Shown in pieces: positions 8,677 to 18,432 of a stretch of 64,000 nt of DNA. The stretch is from positions 62,001-126,000 of the forward strand of contig NZ_JAESWA010000029.1 in the NCBI RefSeq assembly GCF_016765615.1. The letters are read 5' to 3'. The DNA comes from Clostridium paridis. Its GTDB lineage: Bacteria; Bacillota; Clostridia; Clostridiales; Clostridiaceae. Each line of letters starts with the position of its first letter. The stretch's first letter is position 1. The translations under genes were made by a program, and so were the position numbers. The notes beneath the pieces were generated by a model. The model was not told where the DNA came from, ran no database searches, and was given only the letters and a program-made list of their open reading frames with translations.

Positions 8677-9561
8677 ATGTTTGCAAAAGATGGGTTAGAA
8701 TTATTAGAGATATGTGAAAGTAAAGGTATATCTTTAAGTGAATATGCTATATTATACGAAATGGATTCTAAGGAAGCAACAAGGGAAGAAGTAATAGAAT
8801 TAATGAGAAAGCATTATGAAGTAATGAAAAGGTCTTGCAGTGAAGGAATGGAGAAAGAAGTATATTCTGTAAGTGGGTTAATTGGTGGAGATGGATATAA
8901 AATAAAAAAATATTTAAATAGTGGAAAATCAATTACTGGAAATGTTATGATAAAAGCAATGGGAAGAGCAATATCCTGTGCTGAAGTAAATGCATCAATG
9001 GGGCAAATAGTAGCATGCCCAACTGCAGGGTCTTGTGGGATATTACCAGCAGTTATATTGACAGCTGGAGAAAAGTTAGAGCTATCTGAAGATGAGCAAA
9101 TAAGAGGATTATTTTCAGCTGCAGCATTAGGATTAATTATTGCACAAAACGCTACATTAGCAGGAGCAGAAGGTGGATGTCAGGCTGAATGTGGCTCGGC
9201 AGCAGCCATGAGTGCAGCAGCAGTTGTAGAAATGATGGGTGGAAGTCCTAAAATGAGCTTGGATGCAGCGGCTATTGTATTTAAAAATATAATTGGATTA
9301 GTTTGTGATCCAATAGCTGGGTTAGTTGAAGTGCCTTGTGCTAAAAGAAACTTTGCAGGAGCAATTAGTGCGCTTACAACCGCAGATTTAGTTATGGCAG
9401 GAGTTGAAAGCAAAATTCCTTTTGATGATGCTCTTTCTGCCGTATATACAGTAGGAAAAAACATGCCAAGTGAGCTAAGAGAAACCGCCTTAGGAGGGTT
9501 AGCAATAACTAAAACTGGGATGGAGTTAAAAGAAAAAGTATTTAATAATCTTGAAAAGTAA
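8677..9561 (+). CDS. sdaAA: L-serine dehydratase, iron-sulfur-dependent, alpha subunit
   Basis: Catalytic alpha subunit (294 residues) of L-serine dehydratase. The cysteines expected to hold the oxygen-sensitive [4Fe-4S] cluster are visible in 'ACPTAGSCGILPAV', 'EGGCQAECGSAAAMSAA' and 'VCDPIAGLVEVPCAKRN'. The length fits the short clostridial alpha subunit that partners with a separate beta subunit. The upstream AAGGAG lies in the end of sdaAB, giving tight coupling. A gene of unknown function starts 20 bp downstream behind AGGGGGAAAA and is probably in the same operon. Confidence 0.95.
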   Translation: MFAKDGLELLEICESKGISLSEYAILYEMDSKEATREEVIELMRKHYEVMKRSCSEGMEKEVYSVSGLIGGDGYKIKKYLNSGKSITGNVMIKAMGRAISCAEVNASMGQIVACPTAGSCGILPAVILTAGEKLELSEDEQIRGLFSAAALGLIIAQNATLAGAEGGCQAECGSAAAMSAAAVVEMMGGSPKMSLDAAAIVFKNIIGLVCDPIAGLVEVPCAKRNFAGAISALTTADLVMAGVESKIPFDDALSAVYTVGKNMPSELRETALGGLAITKTGMELKEKVFNNLEK

Positions 9562-9581
9562 CTTGTATAGGGGGAAAATTT

Positions 9582-10361
9582 ATGAATTTTGTAGAAGAGG
9601 TTGAAAAATTTCAGCTTATTAAAGGCAGTGATGCATATGAAATGGCTAAGTTAGAAGTGCTTTTGAGACTTGAGAAAGTATACATAGCAACTAGAGGAGG
9701 GAATATAGCAGTTTTTCCATCAAATATGAATAGAACTAAATCCGTATATGTTTATACTAATAGAGAATTTATAAATGATGATGGTAATAATTATGACGAG
9801 ATTTCCTTAGAAAAGTTTAATATTATTTTAAAAAACAAAGGTAATAATTTTAATAATTGCTTTATTAATAATAATACTGAGTTTAGTATTATTTTAGCAG
9901 GAAATATACCTTATTTTATAAGAAGATATGATGATATATATTCTAAATCAGTTAATTTTGATGTTAACTTCTCAAATACTGTGAGCGTTCAACCAAATGC
10001 AAATCCACAGACTAGTGTAGGTACTCAGACTTACAACATGGATAATAATATACAAAATAGTAAAAATATTTTACCGGATAGAATATATTTAGTAGCTAGA
10101 GATGCTGCAGACCTAAATAATATCGATTACTATATAAGAACATCATCAAATGACAATTATGCATATTTGTATTACAGTTCAGCTCAAGGGAATAATAATG
10201 TTTTTAAAGAACAGTTATATTGGGCTAAATTAGTTGGAATAAGTAAAAATCATTTTATAGAAACAATAATGCCAGATTTAAAGCAAAAAGGTATAAATAA
10301 GATAATATTAAACTTTGGAACAAAAGATGGCACAATAGTAGAGATAAATGATATTATATAA
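9582..10361 (+). CDS. Hypothetical protein downstream of serine dehydratase
   Basis: I do not recognise this 259-residue protein with confidence. It has no signal peptide or membrane helix. There are two folded-looking parts: residues about 1-125 with 'VYIATRGGNIAVFPSNMN' and 'YDEISLEKFNIILKNKG', and residues about 150-259 ('DRIYLVARDAADLNNIDYY', 'GINKIILNFGTKDGTIVEI'). They are joined by an Asn/Gln-rich linker. The N-terminal part vaguely recalls the SseB domain, a family named for serine sensitivity in E. coli. That would be an attractive link to the serine dehydratase genes just upstream, but the similarity is by eye only. A strong terminator follows at 10373-10400. Confidence 0.6.
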   Translation: MNFVEEVEKFQLIKGSDAYEMAKLEVLLRLEKVYIATRGGNIAVFPSNMNRTKSVYVYTNREFINDDGNNYDEISLEKFNIILKNKGNNFNNCFINNNTEFSIILAGNIPYFIRRYDDIYSKSVNFDVNFSNTVSVQPNANPQTSVGTQTYNMDNNIQNSKNILPDRIYLVARDAADLNNIDYYIRTSSNDNYAYLYYSSAQGNNNVFKEQLYWAKLVGISKNHFIETIMPDLKQKGINKIILNFGTKDGTIVEINDII

Positions 10362-10372
10362 GCTATTTATAG

Positions 10373-10400
10373 AAAACTCGGTTTATGCCGGGTTTTTATA
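10373..10400 (+). terminator. Rho-independent terminator after the sda operon
   Basis: Stem arms AAAACTCGG (10373-10381) and CCGGGTTTT (10388-10396) around a 6-base loop, followed by T's. Confidence 0.8.
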
Positions 10401-10443
10401 GAATATGATTATTAAAATGCTTTTATGGATTAAAGGTGAGTAA

Positions 10444-12204
10444 ATGTATTTAAGAAAAGAAGCAGAAAAAATATTACAAGATATATATGGATACACAGAA
10501 TTTAAAGAAGGTCAATGGGAGATAATAAATAGCATACTTCATGGAAAAGACACATTTGGAATTTTATCTACTGGGGCAGGTAAATCAGTATGCTATCAGA
10601 TTCCTGCATTGCTACTTCCGGGGATTACTTTGGTTATTTCTCCACTTATATCTCTTATGAAAGACCAAGTAGATAGTTTAAATCAATTGGGAATAGATGC
10701 AGTGTATATTAATTCTTCTATTACTTTAGAGAAGGTTAAGCTAATAGAAAAAGAGATACTTAGTGGTAAGTATAAAATTGTATATATGGCACCAGAACGC
10801 TTAAATTCTAAGTTTACGTTAAAGTTATGCAATAGTATATTAATCTCACAAATTGCAATTGATGAAGCCCACTGCGTTTCACAATGGGGACATGATTTTA
10901 GAACTAGTTATAGAGAAATATCTCCATTTATATCAAAATTAAATTCTTCGCCTGTGATTTCAGCATTTACTGCTACGGCTACTGAAGATGTAAGAAAAGA
11001 TACTATAAAACTTTTAAACCTAAGTGATCCATATATATATGTAGGAAGTTTTAATAGAGAAAATCTAATTATTTATATAAATAAGGAAGAAGATAAGCTG
11101 GAGTTTGTAAAAGATTATCTTCGAGATAATACAAGTAGCGGAATTGTGTATTGCCTTACTAAAAAAGAAGTAGATGGTTTATATGATTATTTAAATGATA
11201 TAGGATTTTCTGTTGCAAAATATCATGGTGGAATGAAGGAAGAAGAGAGAAATTTCAATCAAGAAGAATTTCTTTTAGATAATAGAAATACAATGATAGC
11301 AACAAATGCATTTGGAATGGGAATAGATAAATCAAACATAAGATATATTATACATTTTTCTATACCTAAAAATCTTGAAAGTTATTACCAAGAGATAGGA
11401 AGAGGCGGAAGAGATGGTGAAAGCTGCAAGTGTCATTTGTTATATTCAAGAGAAGACATAGCATCAGTAGAATATCTAATTAATACTACAAGCTTGATTA
11501 ATAGACGAGAAATAGAACTACGTAAACTTAATGAATTCCTAGCTTTTTGTGAAAGTGAAAAGTGTTATAAAGAATATATATTAAATTACTTTGGAGAAAA
11601 AACCACTAATGGTTACTGTAATAACTGTTCTAATTGCTTTGAAAATGAGGATATACTAGATTTCACCATTGAAGCTCAAAAGATTTTATCTTGTGTATAT
11701 AGAACTCAACAAAGTTATGGTATATCAGTTCTTATTGATATTCTAAGAGGGGTAAAGGGACCTAAAATAATTCAAAATACATTAAATAATCTTTCTACCT
11801 TTGGGATAATGAGGGAATATTCTTCTAGTTATATAAGAACTATAATTAAAGGGCTTATAGATAATGGATATGTGCAATTAAAAGAAGGCACTTATTCTAT
11901 GCTTAAATTAAATGATAAGTCTATAAGAATCTTAAAAGGAGATTCAAAGGTATTCTTGAAGCTCGATAAGAGTGCAACAATGGTTTGTGAAGATGAAGAA
12001 TTATTTAAAAAGCTTAGAATTTATAGGAAAGACAAATCTGTTGAGGAAAAAGTTAAACCATATATATTGTTTAGTGATAGAACACTAATTGAATTAGCAA
12101 ATAAAAAGCCAAAAAATGAAGAGGAGTTAATTTCAATTCAAGGGATAGGTGAGAGAAAACTTAAGAATTATGGTAGTGATTTATTAAAGATTATAAATAA
12201 TTAG
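10444..12204 (+). CDS. recQ: RecQ-family ATP-dependent DNA helicase
   Basis: 3'-5' DNA helicase of the RecQ family (586 residues), acting in recombination and repair of stalled forks. Domains in order: helicase core with Walker A 'STGAGKSVCYQ' (K47), DEAH box at 140-143 followed by 'CVSQWGHDFR', and motif VI 'YYQEIGRGGRDG'; RecQ zinc-binding region with cysteines in 'CESEKCYKEYI' and 'GYCNNCSNC'; a winged-helix region; and a C-terminal HRDC domain ('LIELANKKPKNEEELISI'). ATG 10444 follows AAAGGTGAGTAA. Clostridial genomes can carry more than one RecQ-like gene, so this may not be the sole one. Confidence 0.92.
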   Translation: MYLRKEAEKILQDIYGYTEFKEGQWEIINSILHGKDTFGILSTGAGKSVCYQIPALLLPGITLVISPLISLMKDQVDSLNQLGIDAVYINSSITLEKVKLIEKEILSGKYKIVYMAPERLNSKFTLKLCNSILISQIAIDEAHCVSQWGHDFRTSYREISPFISKLNSSPVISAFTATATEDVRKDTIKLLNLSDPYIYVGSFNRENLIIYINKEEDKLEFVKDYLRDNTSSGIVYCLTKKEVDGLYDYLNDIGFSVAKYHGGMKEEERNFNQEEFLLDNRNTMIATNAFGMGIDKSNIRYIIHFSIPKNLESYYQEIGRGGRDGESCKCHLLYSREDIASVEYLINTTSLINRREIELRKLNEFLAFCESEKCYKEYILNYFGEKTTNGYCNNCSNCFENEDILDFTIEAQKILSCVYRTQQSYGISVLIDILRGVKGPKIIQNTLNNLSTFGIMREYSSSYIRTIIKGLIDNGYVQLKEGTYSMLKLNDKSIRILKGDSKVFLKLDKSATMVCEDEELFKKLRIYRKDKSVEEKVKPYILFSDRTLIELANKKPKNEEELISIQGIGERKLKNYGSDLLKIINN

Positions 12205-12299
12205 AGATATAGTAGAATTAAGATATTCTTAAGGGGATTTTAATGTAGGCTAAAAGATGGAATGGTATAATATAGTAAAAAATGAAATGAGGGTTTAAT

Positions 12300-12629
12300 A
12301 TGGATAAAAAGTTAGTTACTACAGCTTTTGATTTACATGGATATACAATTGTTGAGAATTTAGGCCTTGTTAGAGGGATAATAGTACGTTCAAGAAGCAT
12401 AGTTGGGAATATTGGAGCAGGGTTACAAAGTATAGTAGGTGGAAATATAAGTATATATACAGATTTATGTGAAACTGCAAGAGAGGACTCCTTTGAACTT
12501 ATGTTAGAACATGCAGCAGAGCTTGGAGCTAATGCAATAATAGGCGTTAGATATGATGCAAATGAGGTATCTCAAGGAATAACAGAGGTGCTATGTTATG
12601 GCACTGCAGTAAGAGTTGAGAAAAATTAA
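12300..12629 (+). CDS. YbjQ/UPF0145 family protein
   Basis: Small cytoplasmic protein of 109 residues matching the YbjQ (UPF0145, 'heavy-metal-binding domain') family. Features seen are the N-terminal '[20 protein letters not shown]', the central '[20 protein letters not shown]' and '[11 protein letters not shown]', and the closing '[12 protein letters not shown]'. Family members form pentameric rings; the metal-binding name is not well supported experimentally and the role is unknown. The ATG is preceded by a GAGGG site. It is a single-gene unit between the recQ gene and a strong terminator. Confidence 0.85.
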   Translation: MDKKLVTTAFDLHGYTIVENLGLVRGIIVRSRSIVGNIGAGLQSIVGGNISIYTDLCETAREDSFELMLEHAAELGANAIIGVRYDANEVSQGITEVLCYGTAVRVEKN

Positions 12630-12652
12630 ATTATTAAGTAAATAATAAGGTG

Positions 12653-12684
12653 AAAAAAGTAGAGGAAGGTTCTCTACTTTTTTT
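12653..12684 (+). terminator. Rho-independent terminator
   Basis: Stem arms AAAAAAGTAGAG and CTCTACTTTTTTT with a 7-8 base loop, ending in a T tract, just behind the YbjQ-family gene. Confidence 0.85.
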
Positions 12685-12818
12685 GTTTATAAAATAAAAC
12701 TGATAAAGTATTAATTTTTAATAGTAACTATTTAGTAGATATTATTACTTTGATAAATTTTTTTTGTAATAAGATGTTTATCTATATGAATATATTTAAA
12801 CAAAGGAGGGATGTGCTT

Positions 12819-14741
12819 ATGAACTTCAAGGAATTTATTCAAAGTGATAGAGAGAAGCATAACAAATATAAATTTCAAGGTACATTTTTAGACTATTTAG
12901 AAATAGTTAAGGAAAATCCTGATGTAGCGAAGCTAGCTCACGAGAGAATATATGATATAATCCTAAGCCAAGGATTTAGTAATTTAAGGTCTGAGGATAA
13001 TCCTAAAATTAAAAAGCTTTATGGTAGTGAAGGTGTTAAAAGGTATAATTTTTTCACAGAAGATTTTTTTGGAATTGATAAAGTTATTATGAAGCTTGTA
13101 AACTATTTTAAAGCTGCATCAATGAAAGGTGAAGAAGCAAGACAAGTTTTGTATCTTGTAGGACCAGTAGGAGCAGGCAAGTCTTCGTTAGTAGAATCAC
13201 TTAAACAAGCATTAGAAACTGCTGATCCAATTTACTCATTAAAAGGATGTCCAATGCATGAAGAACCGTTACACTTAATACCAAAGCATTTAAGAAAGAA
13301 TTTTGAAGAATCTCTAGGTGTACAAATAGAAGGAGATTTGTGTCCAGTATGTAAATATAGACTTATCAATGAGTTTAATGGTAAATATGAAGATTTTCCT
13401 GTAGAAACAAAGAACTTTTCTATAAGAAGTAGAAAAGGGATAGGGGTAGTACCTCCTGTAGACCCAAATAATCAAGACACATCTATTTTAACAGGCTCAG
13501 TAGATATATCCAAAATGGATATGTACCCAGAAGATGATCCAAGAATATTTTCTTTAAATGGAGCATTTAATGTTGGAAATAGGGGACTAGTTGAATTTAT
13601 AGAAGTATTTAAAAATGATGTTGAATATCTACACACAATTATCACAGCGACTCAAGAAAAATCAATACCCTCACCAGGTAAAGGTTCCATGATATATTTT
13701 GATGGATTGATAATAGCACATTCTAATGAGGCTGAATGGAATAAATTTAAATCAGATCATACAAATGAAGCTATATTAGATAGAATAGTGAAGATAGAAG
13801 TACCATATTGTTTAGAATTAAACGAAGAAATAAAAATATATGAAAAGATTATAAATAAGAGTAATTTTAAGGCACATATAGCGCCACATACTCTAGAGAT
13901 TGCAGCTATGTTTGCAATTTTATCAAGATTAGTACCATCAGCCAAAGTAGATCCTATTACAAAGCTGAAAATTTACAATGGCGAGGATATTGTAGAAAAA
14001 GGAACCACAAAGAGAATTGATATTGGTGAACTTAGAGAAGAAGCTGGACCTATGGAAGGAATGAAAGGGATATCAACTAGATTTATTATAAAGGCTATAG
14101 ATAATGCTCTATCTAATTCGGAATTTAATTGTATTAATCCACTTTCAATAATGGAGACCATGATTAAGTCAGTTAAGGAGATGGACATATCTCAAGAGGA
14201 AAAGAAAAAGTATTTAGGCCTAATACAAGATAATATTAGAAAAGAATATAATAAGGTTCTCGAAAAAGAAATAACTAAGGCATTTATACATTCATTTAGA
14301 GAACAAGCTGAAAGCTTATTTAATAACTATATTGATAATGCAGAGGCGTATGTTAATAAAAGTAAGTTGAAAGATGTTGCTACAGGAGAAGAGTTAAATC
14401 CAGATGAAGTATTTATGAGGAGCATAGAAGAACATATAGGTATATCAGAAGCCTCTTCAAAGGGCTTTAGATCAGATGTAACTTCATATATGTTCTATGT
14501 AGTTAGAAATGGAGGAAAATTAGATTATACCTCTTATGAGCCACTTAAAGACGCAATAGAAAAGAAATTAATTGCATCAGTAAGAGATCTATCAAGAATT
14601 GTAACCAAATCTAGAGTTAGAGATAAAGAACAGGATGAAAAATATAATGCTATGGTAGAAGAAATGAAATTGAGTGGATACTGTTCACATTGTTGTGATG
14701 TAATTCTTAAGTATGCAGCCAATAATCTATGGAAGGATTGA
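12819..14741 (+). CDS. prkA: PrkA-family serine protein kinase
   Basis: AAA+-type PrkA protein of 640 residues. Seen in the sequence are Walker A '[14 protein letters not shown]', a Cys pair region '[13 protein letters not shown]' and 'LCPVCKYRL', and the PrkA C-terminal domain. B. subtilis PrkA is reported as a protein kinase or AAA+ protease active during sporulation. The long reading frame opens further upstream, but ATG 12819 is the true start: AAGGAGGG lies at 12803-12810 and '[14 protein letters not shown]' is the family N terminus. It heads a three-gene unit with yhbH and spoVR, overlapping or abutting both. This trio is conserved in spore-formers and, as yeaG-yeaH-ycgB, in enterobacteria. 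Confidence 0.93.
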   Translation: MNFKEFIQSDREKHNKYKFQGTFLDYLEIVKENPDVAKLAHERIYDIILSQGFSNLRSEDNPKIKKLYGSEGVKRYNFFTEDFFGIDKVIMKLVNYFKAASMKGEEARQVLYLVGPVGAGKSSLVESLKQALETADPIYSLKGCPMHEEPLHLIPKHLRKNFEESLGVQIEGDLCPVCKYRLINEFNGKYEDFPVETKNFSIRSRKGIGVVPPVDPNNQDTSILTGSVDISKMDMYPEDDPRIFSLNGAFNVGNRGLVEFIEVFKNDVEYLHTIITATQEKSIPSPGKGSMIYFDGLIIAHSNEAEWNKFKSDHTNEAILDRIVKIEVPYCLELNEEIKIYEKIINKSNFKAHIAPHTLEIAAMFAILSRLVPSAKVDPITKLKIYNGEDIVEKGTTKRIDIGELREEAGPMEGMKGISTRFIIKAIDNALSNSEFNCINPLSIMETMIKSVKEMDISQEEKKKYLGLIQDNIRKEYNKVLEKEITKAFIHSFREQAESLFNNYIDNAEAYVNKSKLKDVATGEELNPDEVFMRSIEEHIGISEASSKGFRSDVTSYMFYVVRNGGKLDYTSYEPLKDAIEKKLIASVRDLSRIVTKSRVRDKEQDEKYNAMVEEMKLSGYCSHCCDVILKYAANNLWKD

Positions 14742-14745
14742 TAAA

Positions 14746-15930
14746 ATGGCTGCAATATTTAGAGATAACTCAGAAACGCCAGTGGAGCATGATAGATCAA
14801 TAGAGGATAGACGTAGGCATAGACAGTTAGTAGAGAAATCTATTAAAGAGAATCTAGGAGATATATTATCTGAAGAAAGTATAATTGGGGAAAGTAAAAA
14901 TAAGAAATTTAAGATTCCGATTAGAGGAATAAAAGAATATCAATTTATATTCGGTAAAAATGCAAATGGAGTAGCAACAGGAACAGGAGAAGAAAAAAGA
15001 GGAGATAAGATAGGATCTTCAGAAGGAAATGGAAAAGGTAGTAATAAAGCAGGAAATAGTGAAGGTGAAGATATATACGAAACTGAAATCACTTTAGAAG
15101 AGTTGATGGACTATATTATTGAGGATCTAGATTTACCTAATCTAGATAGAAAAAAATATTCTGAAATAGTTACTGAAAGTAGCGGTAGAAAAAGAGGATT
15201 TCAAAAGTATGGAATTAATCCAAGATTAGCAAAAAAGAAAACAGTTATGGCCAAAATAGCAAGAAAGCAAGGAAAGAAAAGAGCACTACTTGAGGCTAAT
15301 AAAGAAGAGACATTGGAGAGATTTCCATTTAGGGAAGAAGATTTAAGATATCATAGAGTAAAGATGAAACCTAAAAAAGAGAGTAATGCTGTGCTTATGT
15401 TTATAATGGATGTATCTGGTTCAATGGACGTAAGTAAGAAGTATATGGCTAGAAGTTTCTTCTTTGTTTTATCAAAATTTATTAGGAGAAAATATAATAA
15501 TATAGCTTTTGAATTTATATCACATACTACCTCAGCTAAACTAGTTAATGAATATGAATTTTTTCATAAGGCCGAATCAGGGGGAACGTACATTTCTTCA
15601 GGATTAAATTTAGCCTTAGACCTAATAAAGAAAAAATATCCACCAGATTATTGGAATATTTATCCTTTCTATGCATCTGACGGAGATAATTGGAGTGAGG
15701 ATAACGAAAGAGCATTAGAAGCAGTTAATAAGCTATGTGATGTTTGTAATATGATGGGATATGCAGAATTATTACCTTCAACATACTCTACAACAATGTA
15801 TTATAGATTTCAGAAAGAGATAAATAGGAAAAATTTTTTATCTGTAGTGGTTAAGGAAAAGAAAGATTTGTGGCAAGGAATAAAATTTATGCTAAGTAAA
15901 GAGTTGAAGGAGGATTCCTATGGATTATAG
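14746..15930 (+). CDS. yhbH: YhbH/DUF444 family sporulation-associated protein
   Basis: YhbH (UPF0229/DUF444) protein of 394 residues, cytoplasmic. The N-terminal third is basic and low-complexity, with a Gly/Lys/Ser-rich stretch around 85-120. The C-terminal half is a von Willebrand A-like domain with a MIDAS-type '[12 protein letters not shown]', '[16 protein letters not shown]' and 'YASDGDNW'. The start ATG at 14746 lies 4 bp past the prkA stop, behind GGAAGGA within the prkA end; an earlier in-frame ATG at 14713 lies inside prkA and is less likely. Partner of PrkA and SpoVR by conserved order; the molecular job is unknown. Confidence 0.9.
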   Translation: MAAIFRDNSETPVEHDRSIEDRRRHRQLVEKSIKENLGDILSEESIIGESKNKKFKIPIRGIKEYQFIFGKNANGVATGTGEEKRGDKIGSSEGNGKGSNKAGNSEGEDIYETEITLEELMDYIIEDLDLPNLDRKKYSEIVTESSGRKRGFQKYGINPRLAKKKTVMAKIARKQGKKRALLEANKEETLERFPFREEDLRYHRVKMKPKKESNAVLMFIMDVSGSMDVSKKYMARSFFFVLSKFIRRKYNNIAFEFISHTTSAKLVNEYEFFHKAESGGTYISSGLNLALDLIKKKYPPDYWNIYPFYASDGDNWSEDNERALEAVNKLCDVCNMMGYAELLPSTYSTTMYYRFQKEINRKNFLSVVVKEKKDLWQGIKFMLSKELKEDSYGL

Positions 15931-17290
15931 CTTAAATGATCTTAAAAAGTGGAATGAAGTAATTGAGGACAAGGCAAGAGAATTAGGATTGAATTTCTAT
16001 CCTCAAGAATTTGAAATAATAGGCTATAACGATATGATTTCTTATGAAGCATATGTAGGAATGCCATCTAGGTATCCACATTGGAGTTTTGGAAAGTCCT
16101 ATGAAAAAACAAAAACATTGTACTCATTGGATTTGACTGGATTGGCATATGAAATGGTTATTAACTCTGACCCCTGCTTAGCATACTTAATGAGAGAAAA
16201 TACTCAATTACTGCAAATCTTAACTATGGCACATGTTTATGGGCATAATGATTTCTTTAAAAACAACAGGCTGTTTAAGGAAGGCACAAGAGCTAAAAAT
16301 ACTTTAGAGATGTTTAAGCTTGATGGAGATACAATTAGAAGATTTATTAATCATCCATCAATAGGATATGAAAAAGTGGAAAGAGTTCTGGATGCTGCAC
16401 ACGCTATTAAGTTTCAGATTCCAAGAGTGATAGGAGAAAAGAGAATAACAAATGAAGAAAGAAGAGAAAGAATGATGAGTGATTATAACAAGAGCATACA
16501 AGATAAAAATATATTGGATGAAGAAAATTTGATAGAAGTTCCAGATATAAATAAAATTCCATTAGAGCCTGAAGAGGATGTGGTAGGATTTTTAATAGAG
16601 TATGGAGATTTAGAAGAGTGGGAGAAAACCATATTAAAAATAGTTAAGAGAGAAACTGAATATTTTTTACCACAGGTTGAAACCAAAATTATGAATGAAG
16701 GATGGGCTAGTTTTTGGCATTACAACATTTTAAATTCTTTAGATTTACCACAATCACTACAATTAGAGTTCTTAAAAAGGCATAATGATGTAATTGCTCC
16801 GATGGTTGGGGGCTTGAATCCATATTATATCGGATTTAGACTATTTCAATATATCGATGAGACCTATGGAAGAAAGAAAATATTTGAAGTAAGAGATATT
16901 GATAGAGATGCATCATTTTTAAGAAGATATCTCACAAGAGATTTATGTGAGGAACTGAATTTATTCCAGTATGGGAAAAAAGGCTTTGATTTTTTAGTTG
17001 AAGAAGTTTCAGATGAACAAGGATGGGAAAGTATAAGAGATTTGATTTCTTTCAATGCAGGATTAGGTTCAATACCATGTATAAGGGTAATAGATTATAA
17101 TCCAAAGGAAAATTCAATTGTACTTGAGCATGTATTTGATGGAAGAGAATTAGAGCTTAATTATGCTAAAGAAACACTAAAATACGTGCAGGAGCTTTGG
17201 GGAAGAAAAGTGGTCTTAATAACTAAAGGTAAAAATGGAGATGAATTTAAAATAATATGCGATGAGAATAAAAAAATAATAACTCAATGA
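15920..17290 (+). CDS. spoVR: SpoVR family protein
   Basis: SpoVR protein of 456 residues. B. subtilis SpoVR is needed for normal spore cortex formation. The family signatures '[20 protein letters not shown]' and '[12 protein letters not shown]', '[12 protein letters not shown]' and '[13 protein letters not shown]' are all present, with histidines suggestive of a metal site. The gene starts 11 bp inside yhbH behind AAGGAGGATTCCT, so translation is coupled. A terminator at 17309-17336 ends the prkA-yhbH-spoVR unit. Confidence 0.94.
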   Translation: MDYSLNDLKKWNEVIEDKARELGLNFYPQEFEIIGYNDMISYEAYVGMPSRYPHWSFGKSYEKTKTLYSLDLTGLAYEMVINSDPCLAYLMRENTQLLQILTMAHVYGHNDFFKNNRLFKEGTRAKNTLEMFKLDGDTIRRFINHPSIGYEKVERVLDAAHAIKFQIPRVIGEKRITNEERRERMMSDYNKSIQDKNILDEENLIEVPDINKIPLEPEEDVVGFLIEYGDLEEWEKTILKIVKRETEYFLPQVETKIMNEGWASFWHYNILNSLDLPQSLQLEFLKRHNDVIAPMVGGLNPYYIGFRLFQYIDETYGRKKIFEVRDIDRDASFLRRYLTRDLCEELNLFQYGKKGFDFLVEEVSDEQGWESIRDLISFNAGLGSIPCIRVIDYNPKENSIVLEHVFDGRELELNYAKETLKYVQELWGRKVVLITKGKNGDEFKIICDENKKIITQ

Positions 17291-17308
17291 TTTAGCTATA
17301 AAGTAATG

Positions 17309-17340
17309 AAGACAGAGACGTTTATGTCTCTGTCTTTTAG
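17309..17340 (+). terminator. Rho-independent terminator after spoVR
   Basis: Perfect 11-bp stem AAGACAGAGAC / GTCTCTGTCTT with a 6-base loop, then T's. Confidence 0.88.
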
Positions 17341-17367
17341 TTAATAAGATTAGAGAGGTGTTAAAGC

Positions 17368-17423
17368 TTGACAAGGTTTTTCGTAGATGATAGTATAATT
17401 AGGTAAATGCAAATCATTTGCAT
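17368..17423 (+). promoter_or_regulatory. Promoter and Fur-family (Zur-like) palindrome of the zinc-binding lipoprotein gene
   Basis: A TATAAT box (17394-17399) lies 20 bp after a TTGACA (17368-17373); that spacing is longer than ideal. Directly downstream is the perfect palindrome TGCAAAT-C-ATTTGCA (17408-17422), extended by one pair on each side. The 7-1-7 geometry is that of Fur-family operators, and its place over the likely transcription start suits repression. A zinc-uptake lipoprotein gene follows, so Zur is the likeliest regulator; this is inferred. Confidence 0.65.
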
Positions 17424-17447
17424 AAAGAAGAATCTTAGAGGTGTGTA

Positions 17448-18335
17448 ATGAGGAAAAAAAGTTTAATATTTGTAATGCTGATTTTTAGCATAGTAGCCCT
17501 TTTTAGTGGTTGTAGTAATAAAAAACAAGTTAGTGATGGAAAAATAAATGTTATGGTGAGTTTTAATCCACTAAAAGATTTTACTGAAGCCATCGGAGGA
17601 GAAAAAGTAAACGTAGAAAGTTTAGTTCCAGGAACTTCAGAACCTCATGATTTTGAACCAAAAACTAAAGATTTTGCAAAACTTACAGAGGCAGATATTT
17701 TTATATATAGTGGATTAGGATTAGAAGATTGGATTGAGGATGTTAAGAATAACATTGGTGATAGTAAAGTTAAATTAGTTGAAGCTACAGAAGGAATTAA
17801 TGTGTTAAAAACTGATGGAGCTACAGATCCACATGCTTGGCTTTCTCTTGTAGATGCTCAAAAGATATGTGAGAATATAAAGAATAGTCTACAAGATAAA
17901 GATCCTAAAAATAAAGAGTATTATGAAACTAGATATAAAGAGTATAAGAATTCACTTCAAAAACTTTATGATGATAACACAAAAAGATTTAAGGATCTTA
18001 AGAATAGAGATTTTATAACATCTCATGAAGCTTTTGGATACTTGTGTAGAGATTTTAATCTTCAGCAGAGATCTTTAGAAAATTTGTTTGGTGAGGGAGA
18101 AAATACTCCTCAAAAGCTTGCTGAAATAGTTACTTATGCAAAAGCAAATAAGATTAATACAATATTCATGGAGAATTCAGGTAGTGAAAAAGATGCTGAA
18201 ACAATATCGAGAGAATCAGGTTCAAAAATACAAAAAATTTATACATTAGAAACTAGAGAAGATAATTTGAACTATTTAGATGCAATGAAAGAAAATTTGG
18301 ATAGAATATATAATAGTTTAAGTTCAATAAATTAG
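17448..18335 (+). CDS. Zinc/manganese ABC transporter substrate-binding lipoprotein (ZnuA/AdcA type)
   Basis: Cluster A-I metal-binding lipoprotein of 295 residues. The signal peptide ends in a lipobox with C22 ('ALFSGC'). Probable metal ligands are H67 ('GTSEPHDFEP'), H129 ('DPHAWLS'), H193 ('TSHEAFGY') and an acidic residue near 258 ('MENSGSEKDAE'). The three-histidine pattern favours zinc. The His-rich loop seen in many ZnuA proteins is absent. No permease or ATPase gene is adjacent, so this is an orphan binding protein that must use a transporter encoded elsewhere. The palindrome at 17407-17423 suggests metal-dependent repression. Confidence 0.9.
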   Translation: MRKKSLIFVMLIFSIVALFSGCSNKKQVSDGKINVMVSFNPLKDFTEAIGGEKVNVESLVPGTSEPHDFEPKTKDFAKLTEADIFIYSGLGLEDWIEDVKNNIGDSKVKLVEATEGINVLKTDGATDPHAWLSLVDAQKICENIKNSLQDKDPKNKEYYETRYKEYKNSLQKLYDDNTKRFKDLKNRDFITSHEAFGYLCRDFNLQQRSLENLFGEGENTPQKLAEIVTYAKANKINTIFMENSGSEKDAETISRESGSKIQKIYTLETREDNLNYLDAMKENLDRIYNSLSSIN

Positions 18336-18337
18336 GA

Positions 18338-18371
18338 AAAAGAAGGGATATATGTCTCTTCTTTTACTTAT
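18338..18371 (+). terminator. Rho-independent terminator
   Basis: Imperfect stem AAAAGAAG-GGA / TCT-CTTCTTTT ending in T's, just after the zinc-binding lipoprotein gene. Confidence 0.7.
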
Positions 18372-18432
18372 TTTTGGGGTATAATGTATTAATAGAGATA
18401 AACTTAAGTAAGATTAGAAACGGTGGGATTTT

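Noticed and set aside
9180-9464. Minus-strand open frame opposite sdaAA
   Set aside because: Shadow of the Ala-rich sdaAA core; no independent signal.
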